DNA from: Pseudomonas poae
Lineage (GTDB): Bacteria > Pseudomonadota > Gammaproteobacteria > Pseudomonadales > Pseudomonadaceae
Length of the DNA stretch: 64,000 nt
Assembly (NCBI GenBank): GCA_004000515.1
Contig: CP034537.1
Coordinates: 868,001-932,000 of the forward strand
Direction: 5' to 3'
The position numbers and the translations under genes are program-made. The notes beneath the pieces are model-generated. The model had not been told where the DNA came from and did no database searches. It worked only from the letters and a program-made list of their open reading frames with translations. Positions 58,040-64,000 of the stretch are shown here, in pieces. Every line of letters begins with the position of its first letter. Position 1 is the first letter of the stretch.

Positions 58040-61000
58040 ATGGCTACGACCACCCTTGGGGTCAAACTCGACGACCCGACCCGTGAACGCCTGAAGGCGG
58101 CCGCGACCTCCATTGATCGCACGCCGCACTGGCTGATCAAGCAGGCGATTTTCAATTACCTGGAGAAACTGGAGGGTGGTGCAACCCTGAATGAACTCAA
58201 TGGCTTGAGCACCAAGGACGCTGACGACGCAGGCGAGGTCCAGACCGACCACGCTCACCAGTGCTTCCTGGAGTTCGCCGAGAGCATCCTGCCGCAATCC
58301 GTGCTGCGCGCCTCGATCACCGCCGCTTACCGTCGCCCAGAGCCGGAAGTGGTACCGATGCTGATCGAACAGGCCCGCCTGCCGGCGTTAATGGCCGAAG
58401 CCACCAACAAGCTGGCGGCTTCGATTGCCGAAAAACTGCGTAACCAGAAGAGTGCTGGCGGCCGCGCCGGTATTGTTCAAGGCCTGCTGCAAGAATTTTC
58501 CTTGTCGTCCCAGGAAGGCGTGGCGCTGATGTGCCTGGCCGAAGCGCTGCTGCGCATCCCGGACAAGGGCACCCGCGACGCGCTGATCCGCGACAAGATC
58601 AGCACCGGAAACTGGCAGCCGCACCTGGGCAACAGCCCGTCGCTGTTCGTCAACGCCGCCACCTGGGGCCTGCTGCTGACCGGCAAACTGGTCGCTACCC
58701 ACAACGAAGCAGGCCTGACTTCGTCCCTGAGCCGCATCATCGGCAAAAGCGGCGAGCCGATGATCCGCAAGGGCGTCGACATGGCCATGCGCCTGATGGG
58801 CGAGCAGTTCGTGACCGGCGAAACCATCGCCGAAGCCCTGGCCAACGCGAGCAAATTCGAAGCCAAGGGCTTCCGTTATTCCTATGACATGCTCGGTGAA
58901 GCCGCACTCACCGAACACGATGCGCAGAAATACCTGGCCTCGTACGAACAAGCCATTCACTCCATCGGCAAGGCGTCTCATGGCCGTGGGATCTATGAAG
59001 GCCCAGGCATCTCCATCAAGCTCTCGGCCCTGCACCCGCGTTACAGCCGTGCGCAGTACGAGCGTGTGATGGATGAGCTGTACCCGCGCCTGCTGTCCCT
59101 GACCCTGCTGGCCAAGCAATACGACATCGGCCTGAACATCGATGCCGAGGAAGCCGACCGCCTGGAGCTGTCGCTGGACCTGCTCGAACGCCTGTGCTTC
59201 GAGCCGCAACTGACTGGCTGGAACGGCATCGGTTTCGTGATCCAGGCCTACCAGAAGCGTTGCCCGTATGTGATCGACTACGTCATCGACCTGGCGCGCC
59301 GCAGCCGCCATCGCCTGATGATTCGCCTGGTAAAAGGCGCGTACTGGGACAGCGAGATCAAGCGCGCCCAGGTCGAAGGCCTGGAAGGCTACCCGGTGTA
59401 CACCCGCAAGGTGTACACCGACGTTTCCTACATCGCCTGTGCACGCAAACTGCTGTCGGTACCGGAAGTCATCTACCCGCAGTTCGCCACGCACAACGCC
59501 CACACCCTGTCGGCCATCTACCATATCGCCGGTCAGAACTATTACCCCGGCCAGTACGAGTTCCAATGCCTGCACGGCATGGGTGAGCCGCTGTACGAGC
59601 AAGTTGTAGGCAAGGTCTCCGATGGCAAGCTGAACCGTCCGTGCCGTGTGTACGCGCCGGTTGGCACCCATGAAACACTGCTGGCCTATCTGGTTCGTCG
59701 CCTGCTGGAAAACGGCGCCAACACTTCGTTCGTCAACCGCATTGCCGACCAGTCCATCTCGATTCAGGAACTGGTGGCTGATCCAGTGGCCAGCATCGAG
59801 CAAATGGCCACCCTGGAAGGCGGCTTCGGCCTGCCGCACCCGCGCATTCCATTGCCGCGCGACCTGTACGGCAGCGAGCGCGCCAACTCGGCCGGCATCG
59901 ACCTGGCCAACGAACACCGCCTGGCGTCGCTGTCCTGCGCCCTGCTGGCCACCGCCCACAACAACTGGAAAGCTGCGCCGATGCTCGGTTGCGCCTCCAG
60001 CGAACAGCCAGCAGCGCCGGTGCTGAACCCGTCCGACTTGCGTGACGTAGTTGGCCATGTGCAAGAAGCCACCGTTCAAGACGTCGACAACGCCATCCAA
60101 TGTGCCATCAGCGCCGGCCCAATCTGGCAGGCCACTCCGCCCGCCGAGCGCGCCGCGATCCTGGAACGCGCTGCCGACCTGATGGAAAGCGAGATCCAGC
60201 CGCTGATGGGCCTGCTGGCCCGCGAAGCTGGCAAGACCTTCGCCAACGCCATCGCCGAAGTGCGGGAAGCCGTGGACTTCCTGCGTTACTACGCTGTGCA
60301 GGCACGCAACGACTTCACTAATGACGCCCACCGCCCGTTGGGCCCAGTGGTGTGCATCAGCCCGTGGAACTTCCCGCTGGCTATTTTCAGTGGCCAAGTC
60401 GCTGCTGCATTGGCCGCCGGCAACCCGGTACTGGCCAAGCCTGCCGAACAAACCCCGCTGGTCGCCGCCCAAGCTGTGCGCATCCTGCTGGAAGCCGGTA
60501 TTCCGGAAGGCGTGCTGCAACTGCTGCCAGGCCAGGGCGAAACCGTCGGTGCCCGCCTGGTGGGCGATGATCGCGTCAAAGGCGTGATGTTCACCGGTTC
60601 CACCGAAGTAGCGCGCCTGCTGCAACGCAACGTCGCCGGTCGCCTGGATGCCCAGGGCCGCCCGATCCCGCTGATCGCCGAAACCGGTGGCCAGAACGCG
60701 ATGATCGTCGACTCCTCGGCACTCACCGAACAAGTAGTGATCGACGTGGTGTCCTCGGCCTTCGACAGTGCCGGCCAACGCTGCTCGGCCCTGCGCGTAC
60801 TGTGCTTGCAGGAAGATTCGGCAGACCGCGTCATCGAAATGCTCAAGGGCGCCATGGCGGAATGCCGCCTGGGCAACCCCGAGCGCCTGTCGGTGGACAT
60901 CGGCCCGGTGATCGACGCCGAAGCCAAGGCCGGCATCGAAAAGCACATCCAGGCGATGCGCGACAAAGGCCGCAACGTGTACCAAGTGGCGATTGCCGAC

Positions 61001-61993
61001 GGCGAAGAAATCAAGCGCGGCACCTTCGTGATGCCAACCCTGATCGAGCTCGAAAGCTTCGACGAACTGCAACGGGAGATCTTCGGCCCGGTGCTGCACG
61101 TGGTGCGCTACAAGCGTAAAGAAATCGACCAGCTTATCGGCCAGATCAACGCTTCCGGCTACGGCCTGACGCTGGGCGTGCACACCCGCATCGACGAGAC
61201 CATCGCCAAGGTGATCGACAACGTCAACGCCGGTAACGTCTACGTGAACCGCAACATCGTCGGCGCGGTAGTCGGCGTGCAGCCGTTCGGCGGCGAAGGC
61301 CTGTCGGGTACCGGCCCGAAAGCCGGTGGTCCGCTTTACCTGTACCGCCTGCTGTCGACGCGTCCTACGGATGCCATCGAGCAATCCTTCGCACGGAACG
61401 ACAAGTTGGCCGCACCGGATGTACGCCTGCGTGATGCCATGAGCCAGCCGCTGACCGCCCTTAAAACCTGGGCAGACAGCCATAAGCTCACCGACCTGAG
61501 CGCCCTGTGCAGCCAGTTCGCCGCGCAATCCCAAAGCGGTGTCACCCGCCAGTTGGCCGGCCCGACCGGCGAGCGCAACAGCTACGCTATCCTGCCCCGC
61601 GAGCACGTGTTGTGCCTGGCGGAAGTAGAGGGCGATCTGCTGACTCAACTGGCGGCTGTGTTGGCGGTAGGCGGCTCGGCGGTATGGCCGGAAACTGACC
61701 TGACCAAAGCGTTGTTCCCACGCCTGCCTAAAGAGATTCAGGCGAAGATCAAGCGTATGGCCGACTGGACCAAAGAAGAGGTGGTGTTTGATGCAGTCCT
61801 GCACCACGGCGATTCCGACCAGTTGCGTGCGGTGTGCCAGCAAGTGGCGCAACGTGGCGGGGCGATTGTTGGGGTGCATGGTTTGTCGCAAGGTGAAACG
61901 GCGATTGCGCTGGAGCGCCTGGTGATTGAGCGGGCATTGAGCGTTAACACTGCTGCGGCGGGTGGTAATGCCAGCCTGATGACTATCGGTTAA
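58040..61993 (+). CDS. putA: Trifunctional PutA: repressor, proline dehydrogenase and P5C dehydrogenase
   Basis: A 1317-residue protein that oxidises proline to glutamate. The N-terminus (MATTTLGVKLDDPTRERLK, to about residue 47) is a ribbon-helix-helix DNA-binding domain. The FAD-dependent proline dehydrogenase barrel includes YEGPGISIKLSALHPRY and RLVKGAYWDSEIKRAQ. The aldehyde dehydrogenase domain has ISPWNFPLAIFSGQ, the catalytic Glu in LIAETGGQNAMIVDSSA, and the catalytic Cys in SAGQRCSALRVLCL. I use ATG 58040, behind GAGGATAAG, rather than an upstream start at 58004. The length matches the trifunctional class. Confidence 0.97.
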   Translation: MATTTLGVKLDDPTRERLKAAATSIDRTPHWLIKQAIFNYLEKLEGGATLNELNGLSTKDADDAGEVQTDHAHQCFLEFAESILPQSVLRASITAAYRRPEPEVVPMLIEQARLPALMAEATNKLAASIAEKLRNQKSAGGRAGIVQGLLQEFSLSSQEGVALMCLAEALLRIPDKGTRDALIRDKISTGNWQPHLGNSPSLFVNAATWGLLLTGKLVATHNEAGLTSSLSRIIGKSGEPMIRKGVDMAMRLMGEQFVTGETIAEALANASKFEAKGFRYSYDMLGEAALTEHDAQKYLASYEQAIHSIGKASHGRGIYEGPGISIKLSALHPRYSRAQYERVMDELYPRLLSLTLLAKQYDIGLNIDAEEADRLELSLDLLERLCFEPQLTGWNGIGFVIQAYQKRCPYVIDYVIDLARRSRHRLMIRLVKGAYWDSEIKRAQVEGLEGYPVYTRKVYTDVSYIACARKLLSVPEVIYPQFATHNAHTLSAIYHIAGQNYYPGQYEFQCLHGMGEPLYEQVVGKVSDGKLNRPCRVYAPVGTHETLLAYLVRRLLENGANTSFVNRIADQSISIQELVADPVASIEQMATLEGGFGLPHPRIPLPRDLYGSERANSAGIDLANEHRLASLSCALLATAHNNWKAAPMLGCASSEQPAAPVLNPSDLRDVVGHVQEATVQDVDNAIQCAISAGPIWQATPPAERAAILERAADLMESEIQPLMGLLAREAGKTFANAIAEVREAVDFLRYYAVQARNDFTNDAHRPLGPVVCISPWNFPLAIFSGQVAAALAAGNPVLAKPAEQTPLVAAQAVRILLEAGIPEGVLQLLPGQGETVGARLVGDDRVKGVMFTGSTEVARLLQRNVAGRLDAQGRPIPLIAETGGQNAMIVDSSALTEQVVIDVVSSAFDSAGQRCSALRVLCLQEDSADRVIEMLKGAMAECRLGNPERLSVDIGPVIDAEAKAGIEKHIQAMRDKGRNVYQVAIADGEEIKRGTFVMPTLIELESFDELQREIFGPVLHVVRYKRKEIDQLIGQINASGYGLTLGVHTRIDETIAKVIDNVNAGNVYVNRNIVGAVVGVQPFGGEGLSGTGPKAGGPLYLYRLLSTRPTDAIEQSFARNDKLAAPDVRLRDAMSQPLTALKTWADSHKLTDLSALCSQFAAQSQSGVTRQLAGPTGERNSYAILPREHVLCLAEVEGDLLTQLAAVLAVGGSAVWPETDLTKALFPRLPKEIQAKIKRMADWTKEEVVFDAVLHHGDSDQLRAVCQQVAQRGGAIVGVHGLSQGETAIALERLVIERALSVNTAAAGGNASLMTIG

Positions 61994-62015
61994 CTGACAC
62001 AACGCGGTCAGAAAC

Positions 62016-62104
62016 GTGGGAGCGGGCTTGCTCGCGAAAGCGGTGGGTCAGTCAACTAATTCAGTGACTGACACTCTGCATTCGCGAGCAAGCCCGCTCC
62101 CACA
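62016..62104. repeat. REPIN, GTGGGAGCGGGC variant
   Basis: Inverted arms beginning CGTGGGAGCGGGCTTGCTCG and ending CGAGCAAGCCCGCTCCCACA flank about 40 bases. Located between putA and the acyl-CoA dehydrogenase gene, both on the plus strand. Confidence 0.9.
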
Positions 62105-62223
62105 TTTGGACCGCGTTCCTCTCCCCATCCGCGTTTTACAGCTCCATCACCCAGATCAATCTTGCTATCCAGCCTCCATTCGCACACTTAGACTCAGGCC
62201 AATTCCTCTAAAGGTAAGCCGCC

Positions 62224-63966
62224 ATGTCCGAGACGCTGCTCAGTTCCCGCAATCTGGCTTTCGAGCTGTACGAAGTCCTCGATGCCGAGGGCCTGACCCA
62301 GCGCGAGCGGTTTGCCGAGCACAATCGGGAAACCTTCGATGCCGCCATCAGTACGGCGCGCAACATCGCGGAAAAGTACTTCGCCCCCACAACCGCAAGA
62401 ACGACGAAAACGAGCCGCGCTTTGAGAACGGTAAGGCGATCCTGATCCCGGAAGTGAAACCCGCCGTGGACGCTTTCCTTGAAGCCGGTTTCCTCAACGC
62501 GGCACGCAGTTTCGAAGCGGGCGGCATGCAGTTGCCGACGCTGCTGTCCCAAGCCTGCTTCGCACATTTCCAGTCAGCGAACGCGGCGTCCACGTCCTAC
62601 CCGTTCCTGACCATGGGCGCCGCCAACCTGATAGAAAGCTTCGGCACCGACGATCAGAAAAAACGCTTCCTGCAACCCATGATCGACGGTCGTTTCTTCG
62701 GCACCATGGCCCTGACCGAGCCCCATGCCGGCTCGTCACTGTCGGATATTCGTACACGCGCAGAACCATCGGCCGACGGCACTTACAGACTAAAGGGCAA
62801 CAAGATCTTCATCTCCGGCGGTGACCACCCCTTGTCGGAAAATATCGTGCACATGGTGTTGGCCAAGTTGCCGGACGCGCCCGCTGGGGTGAAGGGCATT
62901 TCGCTGTTTATCGTGCCCAAGTTCCTGGTCAACGATGACGGCAGCCTTGGCGAGCGCAACGATGTGCTGCTGGCTGGGCTGTTTCACAAGATGGGCTGGC
63001 GCGGCACTACATCGACAGCACTTAACTTCGGCGATAACGGGAACTGTGTCGGCTATCTGGTGGGCAAACCGCACCAAGGCCTGAGCTGCATGTTCCAGAT
63101 GATGAACGAAGCACGTATAGGCGTGGGCATGGGTGCAGTGATGCTGGGCTATGCCGGCTATCTCTATTCCCTCGAATACGCTCGCGAACGCCCGCAAGGT
63201 CGCCTGCCCGACAGCAAGGATCCTACGACCGCACCGGTTTCGATCATCCAGCACGCCGACATCAAGCGCATGCTGCTCACCCAAAAATCCTACGTAGAGG
63301 GCGCTTTCGACCTCGGCCTATACGCTGCGCGGCTGTTCGATGACACCACGACCCTGGCAACCGAAGCTGAGCGCAAGCAAGCCCACGAACTGCTGGACCT
63401 GCTCACCCCCATCGTAAAAATCCTGGCCGTCAGAGTTCTGCCTCAAGGCCAACGAACTGGCAATCCAGATCCTTGGCGGCCACGGCTACACCCGCGAATA
63501 CCCGGTAGAACAGTACTATCGCGACAATCGCCTGAACCCGATTCATGAGGGCACCCATGGCATCCAGTCCCTGGATCTGCTGGGGCGCAAGCTCGCGCAG
63601 AACGGCGGCGCGGGCTTGAAACAATTGATAAGACTGATCGCCGAAACCGGCGCGCGGGCTCAGGAATACCCGTCACTGACTGCGCTGCGCGAACCCCTGG
63701 AACAACTGGTCAACCGTCTGCAAAGCGTCACCCTCGGCCTGCTGACGGATCTCGCCCAGGGCAAGGTCAACAGCAGCCTGGCGAACTCGGCGCTGTACCT
63801 GAAGGTGTTTGGGCATACGGTGATTGGCTGGCGCTGGCTGGAACAAGCGATTCACGCAGAAGAGGGCTTGGCCAAGGGCAATGCGGCCGATGTGGCCTTC
63901 TATAAAGGCAAGCTCCAGGCCGCCCGCTACTTCCCTGACCTGGGAAATACCGGGCTGCCATCATGA
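62224..63966 (+). CDS. Acyl-CoA dehydrogenase with extra C-terminal domain (frame broken twice)
   Basis: About 580 residues, of the long acyl-CoA dehydrogenase type. Parts: MSETLLSSRNLAFELYEVLD, the FAD/substrate segment MALTEPHAGSSLSDIRTRA, GNKIFISGGDHPLSENIVHMVLAK, and the C-terminal LGGHGYTREYPVEQYYRDNR with DNRLNPIHEGTHGIQSLDLL. Breaks: one C missing at 62384-62388 (YFAPHNRKNDENEPR) and one A extra at 63416-63420 (IVKSWPSEFCLKANEL). It oxidises an acyl-CoA, probably in fatty acid degradation. The substrate length is not readable. The stop overlaps a possible next start. Confidence 0.9.
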
Positions 63967-64000
63967 ACTGGCGATTCTGGAAGCACGCGATGATACGTGC
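63963..64000 (+). CDS. Possible start of the next gene (cut by the window edge)
   Basis: ATG 63963 overlaps the stop of the acyl-CoA dehydrogenase (ATGA) and opens a frame reading MNWRFWKHAMIR to the edge. The coupling pattern supports a real start, but only 12 residues are visible and I do not recognise it. Confidence 0.35.
   Translation, partial: MNWRFWKHAMIR

Noticed and set aside
58388..62002. A 1204-codon open frame on the minus strand opposite putA
   Set aside because: It is antisense to an intact, well-conserved PutA. Codon bias in GC-rich genes leaves the opposite frame open; the translation shows no recognisable domain.
62016..62223. In-frame extension upstream of the acyl-CoA dehydrogenase
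   Set aside because: It reads through the REPIN and has no similarity to the family; the conserved start is MSETLLSSRN at 62224, in the frame before the first break.

Overview
The window is a piece of a Pseudomonas chromosome, most likely of the P. fluorescens group. It is GC-rich, carries Pseudomonas-type REP doublets (REPINs), and its gene order follows the region I know from P. aeruginosa PAO1 that runs from thiC/tolC/waaA through the lipopolysaccharide (LPS) core cluster to glnE, aceEF, dipA and msrA. Proline-use genes putP/putA, an orphan type VI secretion vgrG and an acyl-CoA dehydrogenase follow. No rRNA, tRNA, CRISPR array, insertion sequence or prophage was seen.

Layout. (1) 1-8.3 kb: the 5' part of thiC behind a TPP riboswitch, tolC, waaA (Kdo transferase), a LysR regulator divergent from an SMR efflux gene, an FAD oxidoreductase coupled to an aldo/keto reductase, and a conserved protein of unknown function. 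(2) 8.3-23.7 kb: the outer part of the LPS cluster on the minus strand: a sugar epimerase, hldE, cysC with a sulfotransferase, msbA, the O-antigen ligase waaL, three glycosyltransferases, dnpA, a mig-14-like gene, wapH and the carbamoyltransferase wapO. (3) 23.9-32.3 kb: a block I do not expect inside this cluster: a YceK-type lipoprotein, a PqqU/YncD-like TonB receptor followed by an unrecognised 457-residue lipoprotein, and a convergent four-gene ribose-type ABC importer. (4) 32.6-39.5 kb: the inner-core genes: a tandem-kinase protein, wapQ, wapP, waaP, waaG, waaC and waaF, mostly coupled by ATGA or TGATG stop/start overlaps. (5) 39.6-51.9 kb: glnE, divergent aceE-aceF, dipA (c-di-GMP phosphodiesterase), msrA and rlmJ. 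(6) 52-64 kb: metY, a DUF4123 chaperone with vgrG, putP and putA facing away from a shared operator region with five GTTGCA boxes, and an acyl-CoA dehydrogenase.

How the genes work together. HldE makes ADP-heptose; WaaA adds Kdo; WaaC and WaaF add heptoses; WaaP/WapP/WapQ and relatives phosphorylate the inner core; WaaG, WapH and other transferases extend it; WapO carbamoylates it; MsbA flips the lipid A-core and WaaL attaches O-antigen. The CysC-sulfotransferase pair could add sulfate to a surface glycan. PutP imports proline and PutA oxidises it and probably represses both genes.

Sequence quality. About 23 reading-frame breaks occur in well-conserved genes. Most are one missing G or C in a short G/C run, and a few are one extra A or T in an A/T run. 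This looks like uncorrected sequencing error, so frameshifts here should not be read as biology without checking. The wapH/wapO stretch near 21.9-22.6 kb is worse and also lacks internal coding segments. The most interesting biology is the PqqU/ABC block inside the LPS cluster, the sulfation pair, the tandem-kinase protein, and a vgrG-chaperone unit with no effector.
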